NCBI RefSeq assembly: GCF_018127745.1
Contig: NZ_CP072333.1
Location: 1,984,001 to 2,048,000 of the forward strand
Length of the DNA stretch: 64,000 bases
Source of the DNA: Porphyromonas sp. oral taxon 275
GTDB taxonomy: Bacteria > Bacteroidota > Bacteroidia > Bacteroidales > Porphyromonadaceae
Direction of reading: 5' to 3'
Below are positions 8,266 through 17,476 of the stretch, in pieces. The stretch's first letter is position 1; the number at the start of each line of letters is the position of its first letter. The notes under the pieces are model-generated. The model ran no database searches. It was not told the DNA's origin and saw only the letters and a program-made list of their open reading frames with translations. Both the position numbers and the translations under genes were made by a program.

Positions 8266-8464
8266 TAAGGGACATACGTGCTGCGTGTGAGAGGATCAGT
8301 AAGGCAGGCTGAGAGATATCAGTCAGCGTGCTGAGGGACGTACGTGGTGCGTGTGAGAGGATCAGTAAGGCAGGCTAAGGGATATCCCTCAGCGGGCTGA
8401 GGGACGTCCATGGCACGCGTGAGGGGTATCAGTCGGGTAGGCTGAGGGGTATCAGTCAGAGCGC
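8266..8464. repeat. 22-bp tandem array, GC type, 9 units
   Basis: Units start at 8266, 8288, 8310, 8332, 8354, 8376, 8398 and 8420, all exactly 22 bp apart; the ninth starts at 8443 after a 1-bp slip. Cores include TGAGGGACGTACGTGG, TAAGGGATATCCCTCA and TGAGGGGTATCAGTCA. This is the longest GC-type array seen here. It lies between the 356-bp repeat and the alkD stop. Confidence 0.92.
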
Positions 8465-8544
8465 CGAGACGAGGGAGGCCGCTCACGGCGGTGCATCCCT
8501 TAGCCCGCTCCGCCTGTAGGCTCAGCGCGCTAGGAGATACGGGG

Positions 8545-9288
8545 CTAGTCCTTCGGCAGGGGGACACGCAGCGCTGCCAGCCGTCGCTTCTCCTCGGAGG
8601 AGCAGCGCAGCGACTCGCGGATCTTCTGCAGCGCCTTGTTGTGTACCCAGGGGGCGAAGCGGCGCTCCGAGAGATAGGGCTCCGTGACCTCAGGGTAGCG
8701 CACATAGCACTCGGCGATGGCCCACGCGAGCCCCATACGCACATAGTAGCCCTCGTGGCGTACCGTGAGGTAGCGCTCCAGGAGCTCGGCCACGTGCTCT
8801 GCATCGACGAAGTACTGCATCAGGACGACAATGCCGAAGCGCAGCGGATACTCCTCCTCCCGCTCTAGGTAGGAGGTGAGGAAGCGCCACAGCTGTTCAC
8901 TATGCTCCGCCACCAGCCGCTTCCCACCAGCGAAGGTGAAGGTATCACAGACCGACCAGGAGTTGATCCGCTCCACCCAGCGCGCCACATGCTGGAGGTA
9001 GGGCTCTAGCGCGCCCACGGGGATCTGCCCGAGGACGAGCCCGTGCAGGATGCGTGCCTCCATGAAGTCCTCAGTCTCGGAGCGGGCGCCCGCCTCAGCC
9101 TCCGCGAGGTAGCGCTCCCAGTCGGGCTGCTTAGCAATCCGCCTGGCCAGCGCTCTGAGGTCAGGGATACGGAGCCCGAGCACCCCTGGGATGCCTGGGT
9201 GCAGGCGCTCGGCGAAGGGCTTATTGGCGCGCCCCGTGAGGCGGAGGAGCTGCTCGGTGATGGTCAGCCCGTCGATCGTATAGGACAT
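8545..9288 (-). CDS. DNA alkylation repair protein (AlkD-like)
   Basis: The protein has 247 residues from ATG 9288 (MSYTIDGLTITEQLLRL). The frame stays open for another 100 codons upstream, but that part is Pro/Arg-rich and not protein-like. The all-helical HEAT-like pattern and the motif WVERINSWSVCDTF, followed by a conserved WRFLTSYLEREEEYPLRFGIVVLM segment, fit the AlkD/DNA alkylation repair family. That family removes N3- or N7-alkylated purines without base flipping. The length matches the family (about 230-240). It is downstream of nothing on its strand closer than rodA (123 bp) and may be read from the rodA transcript. Confidence 0.87.
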   Translation of the reverse strand: MSYTIDGLTITEQLLRLTGRANKPFAERLHPGIPGVLGLRIPDLRALARRIAKQPDWERYLAEAEAGARSETEDFMEARILHGLVLGQIPVGALEPYLQHVARWVERINSWSVCDTFTFAGGKRLVAEHSEQLWRFLTSYLEREEEYPLRFGIVVLMQYFVDAEHVAELLERYLTVRHEGYYVRMGLAWAIAECYVRYPEVTEPYLSERRFAPWVHNKALQKIRESLRCSSEEKRRLAALRVPLPKD

Positions 9289-9410
9289 AGGGATAGGTGG
9301 GATTAAGGTAGTAGTCTTAGGGAAAGGCTTCCCCCGCCCGCTGGAGCGCGAGGTCGGGGGCGGCTTCGGAGCGGCTCGCACAGCCCTCGGGAGTCCGCGA
9401 GGGGGCGCCT

Positions 9411-10877
9411 CTAGGCTCGGCGCATCGTACGCCGCGCGTCGATGCCGAGGAAGATGAAGAGCAGGAAGGTGAAGCCCCAGAGCGAGCTCCCCCCATAGCT
9501 GAAGAAGGGCAGCGGGATACCGATCACGGGCACCAGCCCCAGCACCATACCGACGTTGATGAAGAGGTGGAAGAGGAAAATCGAGGCCACACAATAGCCG
9601 TAGACACGGCCGAAGTGCGTCACCTGACGCTCTGCCAGCGCGAGGATGCGCAGGATGAAGGCACCGTAGAAGAGCAGCAGCAGCGAGGAGCCGACGAAGC
9701 CCGATTCCTCGCCCACGGTGCAGAAGATGAAGTCCGTCTCCTGCTCGGGCACGTAGTTCAGCTTGGTCTGCGTGCCCTTGAGAAAGCCCTTACCCGTCAG
9801 CCCTCCCGAGCCGATGGCGATCTTGGACTGGTCGACATTGTAGCCCTTGCCCTTGAGGTCACTCTCAATACCCAGGGCGATCTTGATACGCACCTGCTGG
9901 TGGGGCTGCAGGATCTCATCGAAGACGTAGCCCACCGAGTAGAAGAAGCCCATCGATCCGAGGGCAAAGAGGGCCATCATCACATAGCGCAGCAGGTAGT
10001 CCCTCAGCGCTAGATAGAGCAGCCCGAGCACACCCAGCACCAGCATCCCCAGCGCTACGTAGGCCCAGTCGAAGCTCACGAAGAAGCTGATGAGCATACA
10101 GACGAAGTACACGCCCAGCATCCCCAGCGCCCCGTAGCGTAGCCAACGCCAGCGCTCGCGCCCCTTGCCATAGACGGCGTAGAGCACGCCCGTGAAGATC
10201 AAGATCGCATTACAGACGAAGAAGAGATCGGCCTGCGTCTCCCCGCCCCACAGCGTGTCCTCGAAGATCAGCGCCCCGATGAAGTAGACCGCCGCCGAGA
10301 AGCTCAGCCCCATAAAGAGCCCGGAGAAGCCTTCGCGGAAGAGCGCCAGGAAGAGGGCGAAGAAGACCAGCGCCGAGCCCGTCTCCTGCTGCAGCAGGAT
10401 CAGCAGCACGGGGAAGAGCACCAGCCCGAAGAGCTTGAGGTAGCTGCGTATGGACTTGATCTCGAACTCGTACTGATTACACAGCCAGGCCAGCATCAGC
10501 GCTGTGGCGACCTTGGCAAACTCTGCGGGCTGTAGGCGCACAGGCCCCAGCACCAGCCACGAGCGGGATCCCTTGATGTCGGGGGCTATGACGATAGTCA
10601 CCATCAGCAGGAGCATCATCGCCCCATAGAAGAGCGGCGCCCCCACCTCGTAGATATCGGTATCGAGCGAGAGGACGGCGAAGCCCAGTACCAGCCCGAG
10701 CCCCATCCAGAGGAGCTGCATCAGGGGGCGGCTGCCTGGGGAGAGAAGCTGCTCGGTCTCGAAGTTGTACGAGGCCCCGCAGATGGAGAGCCATCCGAAG
10801 AAGATCAGCATGAGGTACATGGCGATGCTCACCCAGTCGATGGACTGCAGCAAGCCGCCCGAGGGACGTCTGCTCAT
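9411..10877 (-). CDS. rodA: Rod shape-determining protein RodA (SEDS glycosyltransferase)
   Basis: The protein has 488 residues and about ten membrane segments. SEDS signatures are GSRSWLVLGPVRLQPAEFAK in the first half and the loop KGFLKGTQTKLNYVPEQETDF, which contains the functional acidic residues, then GMVLGLVPVIGIPLPFFSYGGSS near the end. RodA polymerises lipid II into glycan strands in the elongasome together with PBP2. It is longer than E. coli RodA (370) because of extra membrane segments in the middle, as is common in Bacteroidota. It lies 6 bp downstream of mrdA and closes the cluster. Confidence 0.95.
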   Translation of the reverse strand: MSRRPSGGLLQSIDWVSIAMYLMLIFFGWLSICGASYNFETEQLLSPGSRPLMQLLWMGLGLVLGFAVLSLDTDIYEVGAPLFYGAMMLLLMVTIVIAPDIKGSRSWLVLGPVRLQPAEFAKVATALMLAWLCNQYEFEIKSIRSYLKLFGLVLFPVLLILLQQETGSALVFFALFLALFREGFSGLFMGLSFSAAVYFIGALIFEDTLWGGETQADLFFVCNAILIFTGVLYAVYGKGRERWRWLRYGALGMLGVYFVCMLISFFVSFDWAYVALGMLVLGVLGLLYLALRDYLLRYVMMALFALGSMGFFYSVGYVFDEILQPHQQVRIKIALGIESDLKGKGYNVDQSKIAIGSGGLTGKGFLKGTQTKLNYVPEQETDFIFCTVGEESGFVGSSLLLLFYGAFILRILALAERQVTHFGRVYGYCVASIFLFHLFINVGMVLGLVPVIGIPLPFFSYGGSSLWGFTFLLFIFLGIDARRTMRRA

Positions 10878-10883
10878 AGCGCG

Positions 10884-12743
10884 CTATAGATCGTTGAGGT
10901 AGGAGATGCTGCGGTGCTCCATCTGCGAGGCTATGGCCTCACCAGCACCCGAGAGCTTGCCCCCACGTAGGTAGTACTCCATCATCACACGGCCGATAGG
11001 TACGCCGTAGTGCGCCCCGAAGCCCCCATTCTCCACATAGACCGAGACGGCGATGCGGGGACGCGAGCGGGGGGCAAAGCCGATGAAGGCCGAGTGATCC
11101 TTACCGTGCGGGTTCTCGGCCGTACCCGTCTTACCGCAGACCTCGACTTGGCCAGGGGCGAAGTTGGCCGCGCGGCAGGTACCGCCCGTGACGGCCTGCG
11201 CCATCCCCTGCACGATATACTCCCAGTGCTCGGGCGAGATGCCCGACTGCTGGCGCTGCGTGTACATCGTGTCCAGGCGCTGGCCCGAGATGTGGCGCAC
11301 CAGATGGGGACGGACGTAGCTGCCACGATTGGCGATGATGGCCGCAAGGTTGGCGATCTGTAGCGGCGTGGCGAGCACTTCGCCCTGCCCGATGGAGATG
11401 GAGATGATGGTAGAGGAATTCCAGCGTCCCTTATAGGCCTTGTCGTAGACGCTGCTATTGGGGATGTAGCCGCGCTTCTCCCCTGGGAGGTCTACGCCGA
11501 GGCGGTAGCCGTAGCCGAGGCGCACGATGCGCTCCTTCCAGTGCTCGAGGGCGACCTCTACACTCGGATAGCGCTTGCGGTCGTCTAGGAGGAAGTGCAT
11601 CCCCCAGCAGAAGTAGGCGTTGCAGGAGGTAGCCAGTGCTGGGACGAGCGAGATAGGCGAGCCGTGGGGGTGGCACTTAGGCTTCCCACCGAGGCGCGGA
11701 TAGCCGCCGTAGCAGCTGAGAGGTGTAGAGGGGGAGAGGACGCCTTCGGCTAGGAAGATCGCCCCTTGTGCGGGCTTGAAGGTCGAGCCCGGGGGGTAGT
11801 TACCCTGTATGGCACGGTTCAGGAGCGGCTTCCCGTAGCTCTCCTCGAGCATACGGTGGTTACTGCCCTTGTCCTTACCTGCCAGCAGCGCGGGGTCATA
11901 GTTCGGCGCCGTGACCATAGCCAGCACCTCGCCCGTCTCGGGCTCGATGGCGACGATGGCGCCGCGCTTGCCACGCATCATGCGCTCGCCGAGGGCTTGG
12001 AGCCCCGCGTCTATAGATAGGGTGAGGTCGCGGCCAGGGACGGGGGCCTTGTCATGCGTCCCGCCATCGAGGCGCCCCTGGATACGGCCGCGGGCATCGC
12101 GGTAGAAGATCTCTTGCCCCTTCTCCCCACGCAGCACCTCATCATAGGTACGCTCCACGCCGCTACGCCCGACGAAGTCGCCCGACATGATGGCACTGTC
12201 GCGCTCGAGGTCGGCCGTGGAGGCCTCGGACATATAGCCCAGCAGATGGGCGCCGTTGTGGTAATCGTACTGACGTATCGTGCGGGAGCGGACGGAGAAG
12301 CCGGGGAACTTATACAGCTGCTCCTCGAAGCGGCCCACATCCTCGGGCTCGAGCTGCGAGAGCAGCACCTGCGGCGTGTAGGGATTGTAGCCGCGGTTGA
12401 TACTGCGGTCTCGGACGGCAGCCAGGCGCGCTACGATCTCCTCGCGCGGCAGGCCCAGCGTCGAGGCTAGCAGCGTCGTATCGAGCTTGTCCTTAGCCTG
12501 ATGCATCACGACCATGAGGTCGTAGATGGGGCGGTTCGCCACCAGCAGCTGCCCGTAGCGATCATAGATCACCCCGCGGGCTGGGATGGTGGAGAGGATG
12601 TAGTAGGCGTTGTTCTCGGCACGACGTTTGTAGTCGTTGCTAGCGACCTGAAGGAAGAAGAGCCGCATGACGAAGACCCCGACGATGACGACCGTCAGTA
12701 GGGGGAGCAGCAGGCGACGCTTGTAGAGTTCGTCACTGACCAT
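10884..12743 (-). CDS. mrdA: Penicillin-binding protein 2 (elongasome transpeptidase)
   Basis: The protein has 619 residues. It has an N-terminal membrane anchor (about 12-32), a PBP dimerisation domain, and a transpeptidase domain with the active-site S320-x-x-K in PPGSTFKPAQ, the SCN motif (ATSCNAYF) and the KTG motif (CGKTGTAENPHGKDHSAF). PBP2 crosslinks the glycan strands made by RodA on the periplasmic face. Its place between mreD and rodA (4 and 6 bp gaps) supports the elongasome assignment over PBP3/FtsI. Confidence 0.96.
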   Translation of the reverse strand: MVSDELYKRRLLLPLLTVVIVGVFVMRLFFLQVASNDYKRRAENNAYYILSTIPARGVIYDRYGQLLVANRPIYDLMVVMHQAKDKLDTTLLASTLGLPREEIVARLAAVRDRSINRGYNPYTPQVLLSQLEPEDVGRFEEQLYKFPGFSVRSRTIRQYDYHNGAHLLGYMSEASTADLERDSAIMSGDFVGRSGVERTYDEVLRGEKGQEIFYRDARGRIQGRLDGGTHDKAPVPGRDLTLSIDAGLQALGERMMRGKRGAIVAIEPETGEVLAMVTAPNYDPALLAGKDKGSNHRMLEESYGKPLLNRAIQGNYPPGSTFKPAQGAIFLAEGVLSPSTPLSCYGGYPRLGGKPKCHPHGSPISLVPALATSCNAYFCWGMHFLLDDRKRYPSVEVALEHWKERIVRLGYGYRLGVDLPGEKRGYIPNSSVYDKAYKGRWNSSTIISISIGQGEVLATPLQIANLAAIIANRGSYVRPHLVRHISGQRLDTMYTQRQQSGISPEHWEYIVQGMAQAVTGGTCRAANFAPGQVEVCGKTGTAENPHGKDHSAFIGFAPRSRPRIAVSVYVENGGFGAHYGVPIGRVMMEYYLRGGKLSGAGEAIASQMEHRSISYLNDL

Positions 12744-12747
12744 AGGC

Positions 12748-13272
12748 CTAGCTACGGTGCGGCGGCTCGGTGCCGAAGAAGAAGAGGAGGATCAGCCCGA
12801 TCAGCCAGCTCAGGCCATAGCCTGCGGCGAAGCTAAGCAGGACATAGGGATCGCGGTGCAGCGTCGCCCCCACCAGAAGGTAGAGCGCTAGGTGATGGAT
12901 GAGCAGTAGGAGACTCATCAGGATGATCGCCCCGCTGCGCAGCGTGCCGTAGAGAGGCAGAGCCGAGGGCGGCGTCTCCCTGTCCGTGAGCGCCTGCAGT
13001 AGGGGGTAGCGGACGAAGGCCGCCAACGTCATCGCCGCAGCATGAATCCCAGGCGTGAGCCCCAGCACATCGATGGCGCCACCGATGGCAAAGCCGAGGA
13101 TGGGCAGGAGGCTACGATTGGCCCCAATGGGCAGCAGCATCAAGACGAAGGGATAGACGAAGGGCGTCGCTACGCGGAAGAGCTCCACGGGACTGAGTAC
13201 CCAGACCTGCACCGCGATCAGGAGCAGGCTCATCAGGACGAAGCGTAGGTAGCTGCTATTCATTCGTCGCAA
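12748..13272 (-). CDS. mreD: Rod shape-determining protein MreD
   Basis: The protein has 174 residues with about five hydrophobic segments and no catalytic motif, as usual for MreD. It includes the typical GGAIDVLGLTPGIHAAAMTL stretch. MreD is an inner-membrane partner of MreC and the elongasome. The start overlaps the mreC end by 17 bp, which indicates translational coupling. Sequence similarity in this family is low, so the call relies partly on position between mreC and mrdA. Confidence 0.92.
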   Translation of the reverse strand: MRRMNSSYLRFVLMSLLLIAVQVWVLSPVELFRVATPFVYPFVLMLLPIGANRSLLPILGFAIGGAIDVLGLTPGIHAAAMTLAAFVRYPLLQALTDRETPPSALPLYGTLRSGAIILMSLLLLIHHLALYLLVGATLHRDPYVLLSFAAGYGLSWLIGLILLFFFGTEPPHRS

Positions 13273-14125
13273 TAGAGTCCTCTAGGGCCTTGACCTCTCG
13301 CGAGGGCTTGGCGAGGATGACGTAGACGTAGCGCAGCGACTGGAAGTCCGTCGCCAGGCGCACCGTGTAGTTGGCGAAGATGCCCGCGGCGCCCTTAGTG
13401 CGTACGGGCTTGGCATCGGCTACCGTCCCCACCATCATCCCCTCGGGGAAGAGGTAGGAATAGCCGCTGGTCATGATCGTGTCGCCCTTCTGAGGCCGCG
13501 CATGAGGCGGTACGCCCGAGAGGACGGCAGCATTGTCGTTGGGATTGGTCGGTGCCGTGAGCGTCCCGCTGACGGACTGCCCGCGCAGGGTGCAGGAGAG
13601 GCGGATCTTGGGGTTGAGCACGGGGATGACCAGGGCGTAGTGGCTGCTCGTGGCCATCACGGCCCCGACGACGCCGGTGCTGCTCATCACGCCCATATCG
13701 GTCTCGATGCCGTCGGCCGAGCCCTTGTTGATCGTGTAGTAGACCTCGCCGGTACGCGTCACCCTATTGACGACACGCGCCACCACGACGGCTCCCGAGC
13801 TCATCGGGAGGCTATCGGTGACGTGCAGATGCGGCAGCGTGCCGTGGGCCTCAGCATCCTGCATCTGGCGTGAGAGCAGGGTGTAGCTATGGCGCAGCTG
13901 GGCGTTCTCCAGGAGCAGGCGCTCGTTGGAGGCCCTGAGATCCATGTAGCTCCAGGCCTCGGTCATCCACTCGTTGAGCTGCCCCACCACGCGGCTCGTG
14001 GCGTACCACGCTATGCTCCGTGCATAGACCGAGCCGCTCAGCACACAGGTCAGAGCGATCACCTCCAGTAGGATGAAGACGAACCAATGCCGATAGCGCT
14101 TGAGGAACTCGAGGATCTGCTGCAC
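13256..14125 (-). CDS. mreC: Rod shape-determining protein MreC
   Basis: The protein has 289 residues. It has one N-terminal membrane helix (about 13-32), a helical/coiled segment around 55-90 (LRASNERLLLENAQLRHSYT), then two beta domains with the MreC hallmarks VVNRVTRTGEVYYTINKGSADGI, GVVGAVMATSSHYALVIPVL and GDTIMTSGYSYLFPEGMMVGTV. MreC is a periplasmic scaffold that activates PBP2-RodA. It lies 45 bp after mreB and overlaps mreD. Confidence 0.96.
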   Translation of the reverse strand: MQQILEFLKRYRHWFVFILLEVIALTCVLSGSVYARSIAWYATSRVVGQLNEWMTEAWSYMDLRASNERLLLENAQLRHSYTLLSRQMQDAEAHGTLPHLHVTDSLPMSSGAVVVARVVNRVTRTGEVYYTINKGSADGIETDMGVMSSTGVVGAVMATSSHYALVIPVLNPKIRLSCTLRGQSVSGTLTAPTNPNDNAAVLSGVPPHARPQKGDTIMTSGYSYLFPEGMMVGTVADAKPVRTKGAAGIFANYTVRLATDFQSLRYVYVILAKPSREVKALEDSIATNE

Positions 14126-14170
14126 GGGGCGTGGTAGCTGGGCTAAGCTCGGAGGCTCGTGGCGAGCCGC

Positions 14171-15190
14171 CTAGCGGAAGAGGAAGTTGAAGTTATGGAT
14201 GTTCTTCAGCGCGATCCCGGTACCGATAGCGACGGAGTGGAGCGGGTTCTCAGCGATCTGGAAGTTGAGCCCGAAGCGCTTGCTCAGGCGCTTGTCCAGC
14301 CCGCGCAGCAGTGCCCCACCACCGGTAAGGACGACCCCATTGGCGACGATATCGGCATAGAGCTCGGGCGGAGTAGCCTCCAGCGAACGCAGGATAGCGC
14401 TCTCGATCTTGGCGATCGAGGCATCCAGGCACTGGCAGATCTCGTGGTAGTTGACGTCCACCTTGCGGGGCAGCGTGTCCATCATGTTGGCTCCCCATAC
14501 GGTGAAGGGCTCGGGCTCCTCGTCGAGCTCCTCATAGACGGCGCCGACGCGTATCTTGATCTGCTCTGCCGTACGCTCCCCGACCTTGATCTGATGGGTG
14601 TCGCGCATGTGGTCGATGATGTCCTGCGTGAGCTCATCGCCTGCGGTATCGATGGACTGATCCTCTACGATACCCCCTAGCGAGATGACGGCGATCTCCG
14701 TCGTCCCGCCACCAATATCCACAATCATATGCCCCTCGGGTGCCAGCACATCGATGCCGACGCCGATAGCAGCAGCCATAGGCTCGTAGATCATATAGAT
14801 GTCACGGGCCTCGGCGCGCTCGCTGGAGTCACGCACGGCACGTATCTCGACCTCCGTGCTGCCTGAGGGGATACAGACGACCATACGCAGCGTGGGCTTG
14901 TGCCAAGGGCGGCGGGGCACGATCATACGGATCATGCCACGGATCATGTGCTCGGCAGCGTCGAAGTCCGCGATCACGCCCTCACGTAGGGGACGGATGG
15001 TGCGGATGTTGGAGTTGCCCTTCTCGTACATCTCGCGCGCCTTGGTCCCGACGGCGATCATCTCACCGGTGCGGTTGTCGAAGGCCACGACAGAGGGCTC
15101 GTCGAGGACGATCTTGTCATCCTTGACGATAATCGTATTGGCTGTGCCAAGGTCCATGGCCAGCTCTTGGCGGAAGGAGAATAATCCCAT
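14171..15190 (-). CDS. mreB: Rod shape-determining protein MreB (bacterial actin)
   Basis: The protein has 339 residues of the actin/Hsp70 ATPase fold: phosphate 1 loop MDLGTANTIIVKD (12-24), phosphate 2 MIVDIGGGTTEIAVISLGG (about 155-173), and the adenosine motif GVVLTGGGALLRGLD (about 285). The membrane-binding N-terminus MGLFSFRQE is present. MreB filaments guide the elongasome. It is 31 bp downstream of purH, an arrangement that places cell-shape genes behind a purine gene promoter. Confidence 0.98.
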   Translation of the reverse strand: MGLFSFRQELAMDLGTANTIIVKDDKIVLDEPSVVAFDNRTGEMIAVGTKAREMYEKGNSNIRTIRPLREGVIADFDAAEHMIRGMIRMIVPRRPWHKPTLRMVVCIPSGSTEVEIRAVRDSSERAEARDIYMIYEPMAAAIGVGIDVLAPEGHMIVDIGGGTTEIAVISLGGIVEDQSIDTAGDELTQDIIDHMRDTHQIKVGERTAEQIKIRVGAVYEELDEEPEPFTVWGANMMDTLPRKVDVNYHEICQCLDASIAKIESAILRSLEATPPELYADIVANGVVLTGGGALLRGLDKRLSKRFGLNFQIAENPLHSVAIGTGIALKNIHNFNFLFR

Positions 15191-15221
15191 TGTAATGTAT
15201 CTGGTCGTTCTGTGAATGTCC

Positions 15222-16739
15222 TTAATGCTTGAAGTGGCGTACCCCCGTCATCACCATGGCGATACCGTGGGCGTCGGCGGCAGCGATGCTGTCGGCGTCA
15301 CGCACGGAGCCTCCGGGCTGAGCGATGGCCGTGATCCCAGCCTCGGCCGCGAGCGTCACGCAGTCGTCGAAGGGGAAGAAGGCATCACTAGCGAGTACAG
15401 CGCCCTGGAGCTCGAAGCCGAAGTGGCGCGCCTTCTCGATAGCCTGCTTGAGCGCATCGACACGCGAGGTCTGCCCCACGCCCGAGGCGATGAGCTGCCC
15501 GCCCTTGGCGAGCACGATGGCGTTGCTCTTGCTGTGCTTGACGAGCTTGGTGGCGAAGACTAGGTCCTCCAGCTCGCCCTCGGTAGGCACCACCTTAGTA
15601 ACGGGCTTCATCTCTGCCTTAGTCTCTACGGCGCGGTCGGTCTCCTGCGCCAGCACCCCGCCCAGCATCGAGCGGTAGCTCCAGTTGCTCTCGATGGGCT
15701 GGTGCTGCTCTAGGAGAATGCGGTTCTTCTTGGACTGCAGTACCTCCAGCGCACCCTCCTCATAGGCGGGTGCCACGAGTACCTCCATGAAGAGCTTGTC
15801 GATCTCGCGCGCCGTCGCCAGGTCGATGGGACGATTGGCCACGAGCACGCCTCCGAAGGCGGAGACGGGGTCGCCAGCCAGTGCAGCCGTCCAAGCCTCC
15901 AGCAGTGTGGGGCGGCTGGCGCAGCCACAGGCATTATTGTGCTTGAGGATGGCGAAGGTCGGTTCGCTGAAGTCCTGCACGAGGGCCACCGCGGCCTCGA
16001 TATCCTGAAGGTTGTTGTAGGAGAGCTCCTTGCCGTGCAGCTGAGTAAAGTAGCGGCCAAGGTCGCCGTAGAAGACCCCCTTCTGATGGGGGTTCTCGCC
16101 GTAGCGCAGTACCTTGCCGTGGTCGGCCGTGAGGCGCAGCGCGCTGCTGTCCTCAGCGTCGAAGTAGCGGAAGATCGCCGCATCGTAGCCCGAGCTAACG
16201 GCGAAGGCACGGCGAGCGAAGTGACGGCGCTGCTCGAGGCTCGTCTTAGCTCCCTGCGCCTTGAGGATATCGTAGAGCGTAGCGTAGTCGGCCTGGGAGG
16301 GGATGATGACCACGTCCTCGAAGTTCTTCGCCGCCCCACGGATGAGGCTGATGCCACCGATGTCGATCTTCTCGATGATGTCCTCCTCGCTAGCGCCCGA
16401 GGCTACCGTCGCCTCGAAGGGATAGAGGTCTACGATCACCAGGTCGATCAGCGAGAGGCCGTACTCGGCGACCTCCTGCTGGTCGGTAGCATGGCTGCGA
16501 CGAGCGAGGATACCGCCCTGGATGGCGGGGTGCAGCGTCTTGACACGCCCCCCGAGCATGGAGGGGTACTTCGTCAAATCCTCGACGGCCACACAGGGAT
16601 AGCCGAGGGACTCGATGAAGCTACTGGTACCTCCCGTGGATACGAACTCTACGCCCGCCTGATGCAGCAGGGCTAAAATGTCGGCCAGACCGTCCTTGTG
16701 GAACACCGAGATCAGCGCTCGGCGTATTTCCTTCTCCAT
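15222..16739 (-). CDS. purH: Bifunctional AICAR transformylase/IMP cyclohydrolase
   Basis: The protein has 505 residues from ATG 16739 (MEKEIRRALISVFHKDGL); an upstream ATG at 16811 would fall inside the 5' leader. The N-terminal MGS-like cyclohydrolase domain (STGGTSSFIESLGYPCVAVEDLT) is followed by the AICAR transformylase domain with KHNNACGCA, FGGVLVANRPID and the C-terminal PGGSVRDADSIAAADAHGIAMVMTG. It performs the last two steps of purine synthesis to IMP. It is slightly shorter than E. coli PurH (529). It is the first gene of the mre cluster, with a -7 box at 16837-16844. Confidence 0.97.
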   Translation of the reverse strand: MEKEIRRALISVFHKDGLADILALLHQAGVEFVSTGGTSSFIESLGYPCVAVEDLTKYPSMLGGRVKTLHPAIQGGILARRSHATDQQEVAEYGLSLIDLVIVDLYPFEATVASGASEEDIIEKIDIGGISLIRGAAKNFEDVVIIPSQADYATLYDILKAQGAKTSLEQRRHFARRAFAVSSGYDAAIFRYFDAEDSSALRLTADHGKVLRYGENPHQKGVFYGDLGRYFTQLHGKELSYNNLQDIEAAVALVQDFSEPTFAILKHNNACGCASRPTLLEAWTAALAGDPVSAFGGVLVANRPIDLATAREIDKLFMEVLVAPAYEEGALEVLQSKKNRILLEQHQPIESNWSYRSMLGGVLAQETDRAVETKAEMKPVTKVVPTEGELEDLVFATKLVKHSKSNAIVLAKGGQLIASGVGQTSRVDALKQAIEKARHFGFELQGAVLASDAFFPFDDCVTLAAEAGITAIAQPGGSVRDADSIAAADAHGIAMVMTGVRHFKH

Positions 16740-16836
16740 AAGCTGTTGAGCTATGCTACTTATTGTGATGTATTTACGCCCCGACGCCCCTAGAGCGGAC
16801 AGGCTAGCCAACTCTATACTAAGGCTCTAAGCTACA

Positions 16837-16844
16837 CAAAAATA
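16837..16844 (-). promoter_or_regulatory. -7 box of the purH-mre-mrdA-rodA cluster
   Basis: The minus strand reads TATTTTTG (TAnnTTTG), about 98 bp upstream of the purH start. No purine riboswitch structure is apparent in the leader. Confidence 0.65.
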
Positions 16845-17100
16845 CGCTTTTTCCCGCACACTGCCCCGTGGCCTGGCACAGCGGCGCTCCTCCCAGCCTC
16901 CCGACTCACTAGGCGCTAAGACGCAGCAGCCCTAAGGGACAAGCCGCAGCACCTGCTCCCCGTGAAGGTGTCCGCTCCCCTGCCTAGAGCGACTCCTCAC
17001 GAAAAAGATCTCACGAAATAAAGGCATAGGGGCGAGGAAGATAGCCGCCTCGTCGGGGAGGAGATCAGAGGGGCAATGCGGGAGATACGGAATAAGTGCG

Positions 17101-17108
17101 TATATTTG
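17101..17108 (+). promoter_or_regulatory. Orphan -7 box in the purH upstream gap
   Basis: TATATTTG matches TAnnTTTG on the plus strand, but no gene follows until 17477, which has its own box at 17435-17442. It may drive an untranslated RNA that includes the two hairpins at 17353-17419. The rest of the 16740-17476 gap shows weak 22-bp phasing and no gene. Confidence 0.4.
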
Positions 17109-17352
17109 CAGCGTTATATACAAGCTAATTTTCAGAAACTAAGACGAGGGGCTGCGCTGGGAAGCGTGACCCCTTTTCGCTATTCTAGCCCCAGCGCTCC
17201 CCTTCTGAGCGCGGCGCACCTCTCCCTTGATTTTCGCCTTACCTCCCTACTTAATAGGGAGCACTCATTCCTCGCGCCAAGTGCGCTCCCCCCAGCCTTT
17301 CCCCTTACCTCCGAGCTTGACACAGCATGCTGATCCCGTTAGCTCAGCGCGA

Positions 17353-17419
17353 TCCCGCCTAGCCCGTACGCTAGGCGGGGAGCAGGCTAAGCGCTGCCGC
17401 TTAGGGGGCTTAGCCTGCG
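17353..17419 (+). other. Two consecutive strong hairpins
   Basis: The first stem is CCCGCCTAGC with GCTAGGCGGG around a 6-nt loop. The second is GCAGGCTAAGC with GCTTAGCCTGC around a 16-nt loop. Both lie just upstream of the lipoprotein promoter, with no T-tract. They could be structured RNA from the orphan promoter at 17101 or a DNA element. Confidence 0.6.
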
Positions 17420-17434
17420 GATAAGTGAATTTGC

Positions 17435-17442
17435 TACCTTTG
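17435..17442 (+). promoter_or_regulatory. -7 box of the small lipoprotein gene
   Basis: TACCTTTG (TAnnTTTG), 35 bp upstream of the ATG at 17477. Confidence 0.65.
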
Positions 17443-17476
17443 CCGCTACAAGTATCACATCAGTCCTCAGACACTC

